From Mycobacterium sp. M26 (lineage in GTDB: Bacteria > Actinomycetota > Actinomycetes > Mycobacteriales > Mycobacteriaceae), in the NCBI RefSeq assembly GCF_001494595.1, contig NZ_LN929908.1, forward strand, positions 2,703,716 to 2,767,715: a DNA stretch of 64,000 nucleotides, written 5' to 3'. Under the pieces are notes generated by a model that did no database searches, had not been told where the DNA came from, and saw nothing but the letters and a program-made list of their open reading frames with translations. Shown here one piece after another: positions 8,622 through 16,950 of this stretch (positions are counted from its first letter, which is position 1; each line of letters begins with the position of its first letter). The position numbers were made by a program, and so were the translations under genes.

Positions 8622-9758
8622 TCAGGCCGGCCCGGCGGCGGCCAGGTTCTCAGCGACCTCGGCTTCCCAGTTGGCCACGGCACGGTCGGTGTCGATCTCG
8701 TACTCGAACCGGTTGGTCATGTCCTCGGTGATGTCCTCGACGTCGACATAGAACTGCTCGTACCACCGCCGCAGCTGATATACCGGCCCGTCGTCCTCGG
8801 TCAGCAACGGGTTGTCGATCGGCGCCTTGTGCTTCCAGATCTCGACGTCCTGCTCGAAGCCCACCGCGACGCCGTCGGCGAACTGCTCGGCCATGGCCTG
8901 CGCTTCCTCGTCACTGACGCCCTGGGGCTTCTTGACGATCGCACCGTACTGCAGCACGAAGGAGTTGTCGGTCACCGGATAGTGGCAGTTGATCAAGACC
9001 GTCTCGACGGTGCCGCCGTTGACGTAATTGCACAGCTTGTCGATCATGTAGGACGGTCCGAAATACGAAGCATCCGAGTGCAATTCGGAGTTCGGATCAT
9101 CGTAGGCGGTGCCGACCATGACGTCTCTGCGCGGGGTCGAGCGCATGTACTGGGTGGCCACGTGACCGTGGAAGATGTTCTTGAAGTACTTCGGGAAGGC
9201 GTAGTGCACGTAGAAGAAGTGCGCCATGTCCACCACGTTGTCGATGATCTCGCGGCAGTGCGAACCCTCGACGAGGATCGAGTTCCATTTCCAGTCAGTC
9301 CACTCCGGGGTGCCGTAGCCCTCGATATGCGGGATCGTGACGTCCTCGGTGGGCTGGCTGCCCTGCGGGTCGTGCCAGACGAACAGTTGGCCGTTGCGTT
9401 CCAGCGTCGGCCACGAGCGGGTGCGGGCCACCCGCGGAACCCGCTTCGCGTACGGGATACCGGTGCACCTGCCGTCCCCGCCCCATCGCCAGTCGTGGAA
9501 CGGGCAGGCGATGGAGTCACCCTTGACGGTGCCCTTGGACAGGTTGCCGCCCAGGTGCCGGCAGTAGCCGTCGAGCACGTGCAGTTCGTTGTCGCTGTCG
9601 GAACGGAACACCACCAGCGTGGACCCGAATGCGTTGATCTGGTGCGGTTTTCCGTCCCGGAAATCCTGGGTCAGCCCGAGGCAGTGCCAGCCGCGCGCGA
9701 AGCGGGTCGGCGCCGCCGCCGCCTCGATCTCCCGGACGGCGGTGGCTTCGTCGGTCAT
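8622..9758 (-). CDS. kshA: Second KshA-type Rieske oxygenase
   Basis: A 378-residue paralogue of the Rieske protein at 3408-4553. The cluster ligands are C66/H68 and C85/H88; the iron site is DMAHFFYVH (H180, H185) plus D304 in GFEQDVEIW. The ATG at 9758 is preferred over the GTG at 9764 because AGGGG lies 5 nt before the ATG and would abut the GTG. It is the first gene of a two-gene operon with the delta4-dehydrogenase-like flavoprotein. Differences from the first KshA are concentrated between about residues 205 and 290, which lines the substrate entry in the family. A different steroid preference is therefore plausible. Confidence 0.88.
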   Translation of the reverse strand: MTDEATAVREIEAAAAPTRFARGWHCLGLTQDFRDGKPHQINAFGSTLVVFRSDSDNELHVLDGYCRHLGGNLSKGTVKGDSIACPFHDWRWGGDGRCTGIPYAKRVPRVARTRSWPTLERNGQLFVWHDPQGSQPTEDVTIPHIEGYGTPEWTDWKWNSILVEGSHCREIIDNVVDMAHFFYVHYAFPKYFKNIFHGHVATQYMRSTPRRDVMVGTAYDDPNSELHSDASYFGPSYMIDKLCNYVNGGTVETVLINCHYPVTDNSFVLQYGAIVKKPQGVSDEEAQAMAEQFADGVAVGFEQDVEIWKHKAPIDNPLLTEDDGPVYQLRRWYEQFYVDVEDITEDMTNRFEYEIDTDRAVANWEAEVAENLAAAGPA

Positions 9759-9872
9759 GGTCACCCCTGCAAGTCGACATACCTATTCGAATCGTCGTCA
9801 CCACCCACCCCGGCGGCGAGCCGCCGTCCCGGTGAGCGGACAAATTGCGACCTGCGACCGGATCGGCGGACC

Positions 9873-9886
9873 TAGCGTCGCTGCCA
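9873..9886 (+). promoter_or_regulatory. Putative leaderless -10 element for the SDR gene
   Basis: TAGCGT at 9873-9878 fits TANNNT and lies 7 nt before the ATG at 9886. There is no Shine-Dalgarno sequence. The layout resembles that in front of kstD at 4673. A 7-bp dyad (9811-9826, arms CGGCGGC/GCCGCCG) lies further upstream between the divergent genes. Confidence 0.4.
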
Positions 9887-10680
9887 TGGGTGAGCGGATG
9901 CGGGACGCGGTGACGGCGGTGACCGGCGCAGGGTCAGGGATGGGCCGATCGCACTGCACGCGGTTGGCTGCCGAGGGCAGCGCGATCCTGGCGATCGACC
10001 GGGACCCCGACGGCTTGGCCGGCACGGCCGAGGAGGTCCGGGCACTCGGGGTGCGGTGCGTGACGGCGGTCGCCGACGTGCGCGACCCGGCGGCACTGGC
10101 CGCGGCGTTCGGCGCGGGCGTCGCCGAGCTGGGCCGCCTCGACGTGGTGGTGGCCAATGCGGGCATATACGCCGACCTGGCGCCGTCGTGGGAGCTGACC
10201 GAGGAGGCCTGGCACCGCACCCTGGATGTGAACCTGACCGGGGTGTGGCACACCGTGCGGGCGGCCCTGCCGGTCTTGGCCGACGGCGGGTCGGTGGTGC
10301 TGATCAGTTCCACCAACGGTGTACGCGGCGGCGCGAGTACCGCCCACTATTCGGCCAGCAAGCACGGGGTGATCGGGCTGGGCCGGGTACTGGCCAACGA
10401 ATTGGGGCCGCGCGGAATCCGGGTCAACACCGTGCTGCCCGGCGCGGTGGCCACCGCGATGGTCATCAACGACACCGTGTTTGCCCGGCTACGACCAGAT
10501 CTGGAGTCGCCCACCGAACAGGACGCGGCCGCCGTGCTCGGCACGCGCACCATCCTTCCGGTGGCCTGGGTGGACCCGGTCGACGTCAGCAATGCGGTGC
10601 TGTTCCTGGCCTGCGACGAGTCCCGCTATGTGACCGGCACCCAGATTGTGGTGGACGCCGGCCTGACCGAGAAGGTGTGA
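9886..10680 (+). CDS. Mycofactocin-type short-chain dehydrogenase/reductase
   Basis: A 264-residue SDR. The cofactor motif is TGAGSGMG (about residues 13-20). VANAG and the catalytic S..YxxxK (ISSTNG, HYSASKHG) follow. Several blocks resemble mycofactocin-coupled SDRs: 'GRSHCTRLAAEG' after the glycine motif, 'FARLRPDLESPT' in the insert, and 'YVTGTQIVVDAG' at the end. Those enzymes hold NAD tightly and pass hydride to the peptide-derived cofactor mycofactocin. It probably oxidises an alcohol, possibly a hydroxysteroid given its neighbours. It is divergent from the second kshA gene. Confidence 0.85.
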   Translation: MGERMRDAVTAVTGAGSGMGRSHCTRLAAEGSAILAIDRDPDGLAGTAEEVRALGVRCVTAVADVRDPAALAAAFGAGVAELGRLDVVVANAGIYADLAPSWELTEEAWHRTLDVNLTGVWHTVRAALPVLADGGSVVLISSTNGVRGGASTAHYSASKHGVIGLGRVLANELGPRGIRVNTVLPGAVATAMVINDTVFARLRPDLESPTEQDAAAVLGTRTILPVAWVDPVDVSNAVLFLACDESRYVTGTQIVVDAGLTEKV

Positions 10681-10727
10681 TTTCGGCGCGCTTGTCGTCG
10701 CACAGCGACGCTCAGCGCGCCGAAATC
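10679..10727. terminator. Bidirectional hairpin terminator between convergent genes
   Basis: A perfect 13-bp stem has GATTTCGGCGCGC (10679-10691) pairing with GCGCGCCGAAATC (10715-10727) around a 23-nt loop that holds a smaller GTCG/CGAC pairing. It fills the gap between the SDR stop codon and the end of the convergent Ddn-family gene, so it can serve both. It lacks a strong U-tract, as is common in mycobacteria. Confidence 0.7.
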
Positions 10728-10728
10728 G

Positions 10729-11154
10729 CTAGACGCGCTGCAGTTCGAACAGCGGGATGACGCGGCTGGTGTTGGCCTGGTAGTCGCCGAACGTCGGTGC
10801 CAGTTCGACGATCTTCGGATAGGTCGCGTCGCGCTCGTCGGCGGGCAACTCGCGGGCCACTACGTCGTAGGCGTCGGTGCCGACCTCGATATGCGCGCGC
10901 GGGTTGGCCCGGAGGTTGTGTACCCAGGCTGGGTTGGTGTCGGCACCGGCCTTGGAGCCGACGATGATCATCTTGTCGTCGATGGTCAGGTAGGCCAGCG
11001 GGCTGAGCCGGGGCTGACCCGACTTCGCACCGGTACTGGTCAGCAGCAGCAGGGTGGCTCCGGCGAACGGGCCACCGACCACGCCCTTATTGGCGCGGAA
11101 CTCCTCAATGATGGGCTGGTTGAACGCGTCCAGAGAGGCCTTCGAAGTGTCCAT
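10729..11154 (-). CDS. Deazaflavin (F420)-dependent nitroreductase family protein (Ddn-like)
   Basis: A 141-residue protein of the Ddn/split beta-barrel F420 family. It has 'LLLLTSTGAKSGQPRLSPLAYL' and 'NPAWVHNLRANPRAHIEVG', the segments that contact F420 and form the barrel. Ddn-type enzymes reduce quinones or nitroimidazoles using F420H2. Mycobacteria carry many paralogues, most of unknown substrate. The gene converges with the SDR through a shared hairpin and lies just downstream of aspS on the same strand (gap 11 bp), so read-through from aspS is possible. Confidence 0.85.
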   Translation of the reverse strand: MDTSKASLDAFNQPIIEEFRANKGVVGGPFAGATLLLLTSTGAKSGQPRLSPLAYLTIDDKMIIVGSKAGADTNPAWVHNLRANPRAHIEVGTDAYDVVARELPADERDATYPKIVELAPTFGDYQANTSRVIPLFELQRV

Positions 11155-11165
11155 GACTCTTGAAG

Positions 11166-12929
11166 CTACTCCGGCTTGGCGTCTATTCCGGATTCCTTGC
11201 GCTGCTGGGCGGTGATCGGCGCGGGCGCATCGGTCAACGGGTCCACGCCGCCACCGGACTTCGGGAAGGCGATGACGTCGCGGATCGAGTCCGCGCCGAA
11301 CAGCAGCGCGGTGATGCGGTCCCAGCCGAACGCGATACCGCCGTGCGGCGGGGCGCCAAAGGTGAAGGCGTCCAACAGGAATCCGAACTTCTCCTGCGCC
11401 TCGGCATTATCGATGCCCATCACCGCGAACACCTTCTCCTGGATGTCGCGGCGGTGGATACGTATCGAGCCGCCGCCGATCTCGTGGCCGTTGCACACGA
11501 TGTCGTAGGCGTCGGCCAGCACCGCGCCGGGGTCGGTGTCGACGGTGTCGGCGTACTGCGCCTTGGGCGAGGTGAAGGCGTGGTGCACGGCGGTCCAGGC
11601 ACCGGAGCCGACGGCGACGTCACCGGCGGCGGTGGCATCGCCGGCGGGTTCGAACAGCGGCGGGTCGACGATCCAGGTGAACGCCCAGGCGCACGGGTCG
11701 ATCATGTCCAGCCGGCGGGCGATCTCGCCGCGCGCAGCCCCTAGCAGCGCCCGCGACGTCTTGACCGGGCCGGCCGCGAAGAACACGCAGTCACCCGGGT
11801 TGGCACCGACGTGGGCGGCCAGGCCGGCTCGTTCGGCGTCGGAGAGGTTCTTGGCGACGGGGCCGGACAGCTCGCCGTCCTCGCCGACCAGCACGTAGGC
11901 CAGACCCTTGGCGCCGCGCTGTTTGGCCCACTCCTGCCAGCCGTCCAGGGTGCGGCGGGGCTGCGAGGCACCGCCGGGCATGACGACCGCGCCGACGTAG
12001 GGCGCCTGGAACACCCGGAACGGGGTGTCGGCGAAGTACTCGGTGCACTCGACGAGTTCGAGGCCGAACCGCAGATCGGGCTTGTCGGAACCGTAGAGCC
12101 GCATCGCGTCGGCATAGGTCATCCGCGGGATGGGCCGCGGCAGTTCGTAGCCGATGAGGGCCCACAGCGCGGCCAGGATCTCCTCGGCCACCGCGATGAT
12201 GTCGTCGGAGTCGACGAAGCTCATCTCCATGTCGAGCTGGGTGAACTCGGGCTGGCGATCGGCGCGGAAATCCTCGTCGCGGTAGCAGCGGGCGATCTGG
12301 TAGTAGCGCTCCATGCCCGCCACCATCAGCAGCTGCTTGAACAGCTGCGGGCTCTGCGGCAGGGCGTAGAAGGAGCCGGGCTGCAGCCGGGCGGGCACCA
12401 GGAAGTCACGCGCCCCTTCCGGAGTGGACCGGGTCAGCGTCGGGGTCTCGATCTCGACGAAGTCGTGACCGGCCAGCACGGCACGGGCGGCGGCGTTGGC
12501 CTTCGAGCGCAACCGGATCGCCTCGCCCGGGCCGCCGTCGCGGCGCAGGTCCAGGTAGCGGTACTTCAGCCGGGCTTCCTCGCCGGCCGGCTCGTCGAGC
12601 TGGAACGGCAGCGGGGCGCTCTCCCCCAGCACGGTCAGCGAGGTCGCGTTGACCTCGATCTCACCGGTGGGGATCTCGGCGTTGGCATTACCTTCGGGAC
12701 GGATCTCCACCACGCCGTCGACGGCGACGCAGAACTCCGCGCGCAGCCGGTGGGCCTGGTCCAGCACCCCGGCGTCGCGGAACACCACCTGCGTCACGCC
12801 GGTGGAGTCGCGCAGGTCGATGAAGATCACGCCGCCGTGGTCCCGGCGACGGGCGACCCAGCCGGCCAGAGTGACCTTCTGTCCGGCGTCGGTGGCCCGC
12901 AACGAACCTGCGGCGTGAGTGCGCAGCAC
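11166..12929 (-). CDS. aspS: Aspartyl-tRNA synthetase (AspS)
   Basis: A 587-residue class II synthetase that charges tRNA-Asp, and in many actinobacteria also tRNA-Asn. The N-terminal OB-fold anticodon-binding domain (about 1-100) contains 'LAGWVARRRDHGGVIFIDLRD'. The catalytic core has motif 2 ('RCYRDEDFRADRQPEFTQLDMEMSF') and motif 3 ('GIAFGWDRI') near the end, with a bacterial GAD insertion between. GTG at 12929 is chosen because AGGAG lies 7 nt upstream and the protein then begins at the conserved VLRTHAAG; the longer frame adds unconserved residues. Its position matches Rv2572c. Confidence 0.97.
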   Translation of the reverse strand: MLRTHAAGSLRATDAGQKVTLAGWVARRRDHGGVIFIDLRDSTGVTQVVFRDAGVLDQAHRLRAEFCVAVDGVVEIRPEGNANAEIPTGEIEVNATSLTVLGESAPLPFQLDEPAGEEARLKYRYLDLRRDGGPGEAIRLRSKANAAARAVLAGHDFVEIETPTLTRSTPEGARDFLVPARLQPGSFYALPQSPQLFKQLLMVAGMERYYQIARCYRDEDFRADRQPEFTQLDMEMSFVDSDDIIAVAEEILAALWALIGYELPRPIPRMTYADAMRLYGSDKPDLRFGLELVECTEYFADTPFRVFQAPYVGAVVMPGGASQPRRTLDGWQEWAKQRGAKGLAYVLVGEDGELSGPVAKNLSDAERAGLAAHVGANPGDCVFFAAGPVKTSRALLGAARGEIARRLDMIDPCAWAFTWIVDPPLFEPAGDATAAGDVAVGSGAWTAVHHAFTSPKAQYADTVDTDPGAVLADAYDIVCNGHEIGGGSIRIHRRDIQEKVFAVMGIDNAEAQEKFGFLLDAFTFGAPPHGGIAFGWDRITALLFGADSIRDVIAFPKSGGGVDPLTDAPAPITAQQRKESGIDAKPE

Positions 12930-13035
12930 TGGCTGACTCCTGGGATAGGGAATGGGAAACCGGGTGATCAGTCTATGAGGTCGAGCGGACCACACAGTCG
13001 ACGCCTCAGTGTATGGTCAGCGCGGAGGTGCGCCC

Positions 13036-13533
13036 GTGACCACGATGTATCCCTGTGAGCTCGTCGATCTGAGCTTCATCAAGAACGCCAAGTACCGCTA
13101 CTCCAACAGCGTCGACCTGGCCATCACGCCGGAGCAGGTGTTCGAGGTGCTCGAGGACGCCGAGTCCTGGCCGCAGTGGGCCAAGGTGATCACGAAGGTG
13201 ACCTGGACCAGCCCCAAGCCCTACGGCATCGGCACCACCCGCACCGTCGACATGCTCGGTGGTCTGGTCGGCGACGAGGAATTCCTGGCCTGGGAGCCCT
13301 ACAGCTATCTGGCCTTCCGCTTCAACACCTCGTCGAACAAGGCGGTCGCCGCGTTCGCCGAGGAGTACCGGGTGGAGAAGACCCCGGGCGGCAGCCGGCT
13401 GACATGGACCGTGGCCCAGAAGCCCAACGGCGCGGCCAAGTGGGGACTGATCCTCGGCGGGCCGGCGATGAACCTGGCGTTCAAGTGGTTCCTGTCGAAC
13501 CTGCGCCGCTACACCGATAAGCGGTACGGCTGA
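13036..13533 (+). CDS. SRPBCC/polyketide cyclase-like protein (Rv2574-like)
   Basis: A 165-residue protein with the helix-grip START/SRPBCC pattern. It opens with 'YSNSVDLAITPEQVFEVLEDAESWPQW', has the central strand 'GIGTTRTVDM', and ends in a long C-terminal helix 'MNLAFKWFLSNLRRYTDKRYG'. Such folds bind hydrophobic ligands in a cavity, and many mycobacterial members have no known reaction. The GTG at 13036 is preceded by GGAGG at 7 nt. It is divergent from aspS and convergent with the esterase (adjacent ends). Position and length recall Rv2574 of M. tuberculosis, from memory. Confidence 0.75.
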   Translation: MTTMYPCELVDLSFIKNAKYRYSNSVDLAITPEQVFEVLEDAESWPQWAKVITKVTWTSPKPYGIGTTRTVDMLGGLVGDEEFLAWEPYSYLAFRFNTSSNKAVAAFAEEYRVEKTPGGSRLTWTVAQKPNGAAKWGLILGGPAMNLAFKWFLSNLRRYTDKRYG

Positions 13534-15018
13534 TCAGTACAGCCCCGACCACGCCTGGCGGCGCATCGCATCGGGGTCGTCGACGCTGACGTCGCGGGCC
13601 GAGCCGATGATGCGGGTTGCCCGCCGCGGGGTGTCGTAGCGCGGCCAGTCCTCCAGACCGTCGCCGGTGGCGAACCGCAGCCAGGTGCGCTGCATACGGC
13701 GGCCGACCGAGGGCAACACCCGGCGTCCCAGTGGGTGCAGTTTGCGCCCGATGAACGAGCCGTAGCTGTGCTGGATGTGCACGATCTCGCTGCCGTGAGT
13801 GGCACCCAACCCGATGGCCCGCAGATGCCAGGCGGCGTGGTCGAAGCGGTAGACGTGGGTGAGCGCATGCGCGCTGTAGGCGTCGGCGAACGCCCATGTC
13901 GGAGCGCCGAACATGACATCGGAGCCGACGGCGATCAGGGCCTGCCGGCGCGGATAGCCCGGGTAGGCGGCCAGCACCCGGTCGCGGGCCGCCGGAGCCA
14001 CCCGGGCGAAGTAGGCGTCGATCCCGGCGACCGTGGTGGGCAGCATGGGCGGTTTGGACCAGGCGAACATCGAGGCTTCGTGGGTGTTGGTGCCGACAAT
14101 GAGCGGCACCGGGTTGAGTTCACCGCGCCGCGCGGCCTCGATCGGGTGGTGCGGCAACAACTCGCTGCCGAAGGTGAGACCGTACGCCAGTGTCGGCGTG
14201 GACTCCGCGCTGCGGCGCTGGATCTCCCCCGCCGCACGGCGCAGCACCCGCTGCGGCAGACCCGCCAGTTCGGTGGGGCTGGCGCCGACGAGGTCGAGGA
14301 ACTCGTGCGCGCGGCGGGCGCGGGTGTCGCGGTCGGCGATCAGCGGTAGCGCCGGGCTCTGCGCGATCGCCCGGGCGAACAGGCCGCGCGAGGCCGGGCT
14401 GGCCAGCAGCGCCAGCACCGAGGTGGCGCCGGCGGATTCGCCGAAGATGGTGACGCACCGCGGATCTCCACCGAAGGCGGCGATGTTGTCACGCACCCAC
14501 TGCAGAGCGGCGAGCTGATCGCGCAGACACAGGTTGTCGACGAAACCTTCACCGAGATCGCCGAGTTCGAAGCCGCCGAACACCCCGAGCCGGTAGGTCA
14601 CGTTGACCACGACCACATTGCCGTTGGCGGCCAGCCGGGACCCGTTGTAGAGCTGGAGCTGCCCGGCGCCGTAGACGAACGCCCCGCCGGGAATCCACAC
14701 CATCACCGGCAGCAGCGTTCCGGGCTCACGCCGCGGCGACCACACCGTGACGGTCAGGCAGGCCTCGTCGCGGATCTTCGGATCATCACGGCCGCCGCCG
14801 ACGAACGAGCGGCCCTGGGGTGGGACCGGGCCGTGCTCGACGGCCTGCCGCAGTCCCGACCAGGGTGCCAAGGGTTCGGGAGCCCGGAACCGGCGTTCGC
14901 CGACGGGTTGCTCGGCGTAGGGGACCCCACGCCACACGTGGACCTCGCCCTCGGTGGTGCCGCGCAGGGCGCCGGAAGACGTGTGCGCCACGGTCGACGG
15001 ATCTGCGACGACAGCCAC
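13534..15018 (-). CDS. Type B carboxylesterase
   Basis: A protein of about 494 residues in the carboxylesterase/para-nitrobenzyl esterase family. The nucleophile elbow is FGESAGATS. The acidic residue lies in the 'NTHEASMF' region and the catalytic His in 'GATHGSEI'. The oxyanion segment is 'VWIPGGAFVYG'. It hydrolyses carboxylic esters; the substrate is unknown. An in-frame ATG at 15075 would leave 14 bp to the divergent gene at 15090. GTG at 15018 is preferred because TACGAT (a TANNNT -10) ends 6 nt before it, as in leaderless genes. The start remains uncertain. Confidence 0.85.
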   Translation of the reverse strand: MAVVADPSTVAHTSSGALRGTTEGEVHVWRGVPYAEQPVGERRFRAPEPLAPWSGLRQAVEHGPVPPQGRSFVGGGRDDPKIRDEACLTVTVWSPRREPGTLLPVMVWIPGGAFVYGAGQLQLYNGSRLAANGNVVVVNVTYRLGVFGGFELGDLGEGFVDNLCLRDQLAALQWVRDNIAAFGGDPRCVTIFGESAGATSVLALLASPASRGLFARAIAQSPALPLIADRDTRARRAHEFLDLVGASPTELAGLPQRVLRRAAGEIQRRSAESTPTLAYGLTFGSELLPHHPIEAARRGELNPVPLIVGTNTHEASMFAWSKPPMLPTTVAGIDAYFARVAPAARDRVLAAYPGYPRRQALIAVGSDVMFGAPTWAFADAYSAHALTHVYRFDHAAWHLRAIGLGATHGSEIVHIQHSYGSFIGRKLHPLGRRVLPSVGRRMQRTWLRFATGDGLEDWPRYDTPRRATRIIGSARDVSVDDPDAMRRQAWSGLY

Positions 15019-15089
15019 CAGCGAATCGTAGTGTGGCAAGCTGAACGCGACTGGTTGCCAGCCTGAACGGTCCATCTCAAGGAGCGGCG

Positions 15090-15977
15090 ATGACCTTCAA
15101 CGAAGGTATGCAGATCGACACGAGCACCACCTCGACCGGTGGCGGCGGTGGTGGCGGTCGCGGTATCGCCATCGGCGGCGGTGTCGGCGGCCTGGTGATC
15201 GTGTTGCTCGCCCTGTTCCTCGGGGTCGACCCGGGCCGCGTCATCAGCCAGCAACCGGCCCTTCCGCCAGGCGCCGAGCAGTCCGAGTCCTACGACCTGA
15301 GCAAGTGCAAGACCGGTGCCGATGCCAACAAGTACGTCGAGTGCCGCGTGGTGGCGACCGGCAACTCGGTGGACGGGGTGTGGGAGCAGCTGTTGCGCGG
15401 CTACAGCCGGCCGAAGATGAAGCTGTTCAAGGGGTCGGTGCAGACCGGCTGCGGTCCGGCCACCAGTGATGTAGGCCCGTTCTACTGCCCCGTCGACCGC
15501 ACGGCGTACTTCGACACCGACTTCTTCGACGTTCTCAAGACGCAATTCGGTTCCAGCGGTGGACCTTTGGCCCAGGAGTACGTGGTCGCCCACGAGTACG
15601 GCCATCACGTGCAGAACCTGCTCGGGGTGCTGGGCCGGGCTCAGCAGGGCGCTCAGGGTGCCACCGGTAACGGCGTGCGCACCGAGCTGCAGGCCGACTG
15701 CTACGCCGGCGTGTGGGCGCACTACGCCGCGATCACCAAGCAGCCGGGCACTGACGTGACCTACCTGGAACCGTTGAGCGACAAGGACATTGCCGACGCG
15801 CTGTCGGCCGCGGCATCCGTCGGCGACGACCGGATCCAGAAGCAGGCCACCGGCCGGGTGAACCCCGAGCAGTGGACGCACGGCTCCTCGGCCGAGCGCC
15901 AGAAGTGGTTCACCGTCGGCTACCAGACCGGTGACCCGAACCAGTGCGACACCTTCAAGGCGCGCGATCTGAATTAG
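15090..15977 (+). CDS. Membrane-anchored neutral zinc metallopeptidase (YpfJ-like; Rv2575-like)
   Basis: A 295-residue protein. The N-terminus is glycine-rich (GGGGGGGRG) and a single membrane segment follows at about residues 30-50 ('GGLVIVLLALFLG'). An extracytoplasmic domain comes next, carrying HEYGHH (HExxH) as the zinc site. A further EL...CYAG segment ('TELQADCYAGVWA') supplies the third ligand in the YpfJ/neutral zinc peptidase family. GGAGCGGCG precedes the ATG. The gene corresponds in place to Rv2575. The target is unknown; the outward-facing orientation suggests cell-envelope proteolysis. Confidence 0.88.
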   Translation: MTFNEGMQIDTSTTSTGGGGGGGRGIAIGGGVGGLVIVLLALFLGVDPGRVISQQPALPPGAEQSESYDLSKCKTGADANKYVECRVVATGNSVDGVWEQLLRGYSRPKMKLFKGSVQTGCGPATSDVGPFYCPVDRTAYFDTDFFDVLKTQFGSSGGPLAQEYVVAHEYGHHVQNLLGVLGRAQQGAQGATGNGVRTELQADCYAGVWAHYAAITKQPGTDVTYLEPLSDKDIADALSAAASVGDDRIQKQATGRVNPEQWTHGSSAERQKWFTVGYQTGDPNQCDTFKARDLN

Positions 15978-16849
15978 ATCCTGGCCTCCACCGCCACCGC
16001 GGTGTCCACCGCCCGCATCGGCCGGATCAGGCCGTCTTGGGTGAATGAGGCAAGCAGTTCGCCTTCTTCGGTGTGCACCGCACCGCGGATGTAGGTCATC
16101 CCGGCGCCGGCCTGGGTGCTCTCGTGGGTGTAGAGCAGCCAGCCGGTCCAGCTGACCGGCTCGTGGAAGCTCACCGTCACGGTCATCGGCGCGGTCGAGA
16201 CGGTGATGTGCGACAGCGCGGTGCCGATTCCCTCGTGCGGGCGCATGCTCGTCGAGATTCCCAAATGACCGGTGAAGTAGGCGATCAGGGCCTTGGCCAG
16301 ATCATCGCGGGTCGGGACCGGGTCGTAGTGCAGCCAGGCGTACACCTCGGGCGGACCGAGTTCGTCGGGGCTGTTGATGTCGACGACATCGACGAGCTTG
16401 ATTTCCCTTCCCGCCATGGGCATTTCGCAGACATTGGCCTCTCCCGGGCCGGGCACTTGGGGACGGGGCAGGTGGTGGCGGATCACGTCCGGGCTGGGCA
16501 CGTCGCAGAACACGGTGAACGTCATGCACCGCTTGTCGTTCTGCGAGGCGTTGATGATCGCGGTGGCGGTGCTGCGCCCCTCGGAGACCACGTCGACGTC
16601 GAGGATCACCGGCGGCCCGACCAGCACCGCGCGGGTGAACACCGAGTGCACCGAGCGAACCGACTTGTCCGGGAAGCGTTTAGCCGCCGCCACGATGGCC
16701 TGGGCGAGCACCTGGGTTCCCTCCACGACCTGGCGTTCGTCGGAGGCGGCGAGGCCAGACCTGCCGACGAACCGGTCCGGTCCGTCGGACTCGACGTCGA
16801 AGAGGTCCAGCAGCAGATCCAGCGTCCACGGCGTGCACTGGTCGGTCAT
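15974..16849 (-). CDS. tesB: TesB-like double-hotdog acyl-CoA thioesterase
   Basis: A 291-residue protein with two hotdog repeats. The N-terminal repeat has 'VEGTQVLAQAIVAAAKRFPDKSVRSVHSVFTR' and 'VDVVSEGRSTATAII'; the C-terminal repeat has 'DLAKALIAYFTGHLGISTSMRPHEG' and 'YTHESTQAGAGMTYIRGAVHTEEGEL'. This arrangement defines the acyl-CoA thioesterase II family, which releases free acid from acyl-CoA. The 3' end overlaps the convergent metallopeptidase gene by 4 bp. It is divergent from the TetR gene at 16951 and shares with it an intergenic region bearing a 12-bp motif repeated upstream of the amidohydrolase. Confidence 0.85.
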   Translation of the reverse strand: MTDQCTPWTLDLLLDLFDVESDGPDRFVGRSGLAASDERQVVEGTQVLAQAIVAAAKRFPDKSVRSVHSVFTRAVLVGPPVILDVDVVSEGRSTATAIINASQNDKRCMTFTVFCDVPSPDVIRHHLPRPQVPGPGEANVCEMPMAGREIKLVDVVDINSPDELGPPEVYAWLHYDPVPTRDDLAKALIAYFTGHLGISTSMRPHEGIGTALSHITVSTAPMTVTVSFHEPVSWTGWLLYTHESTQAGAGMTYIRGAVHTEEGELLASFTQDGLIRPMRAVDTAVAVEARI

Positions 16850-16905
16850 GGCTCCTCCTGGTTAATGCGGATCGGCGGATGTGCTCAGTGCTGTTCTACC
16901 AGAAC

Positions 16906-16917
16906 GGTAACGTCATT
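16906..16917. promoter_or_regulatory. Candidate operator motif GGTAACGTCATT, copy 1
   Basis: This 12-bp word lies between the divergent thioesterase and TetR genes. It recurs exactly at 17647-17658 in front of the amidohydrolase, and its last ten bases recur at 59200-59209 before the carboxylic acid reductase. TAACGT also fits a TANNNT -10 box, so operator and promoter readings are both open. Confidence 0.5.
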
Positions 16918-16950
16918 CTCCACCGGATGGTAGGACGATAAGGTGTGTCC

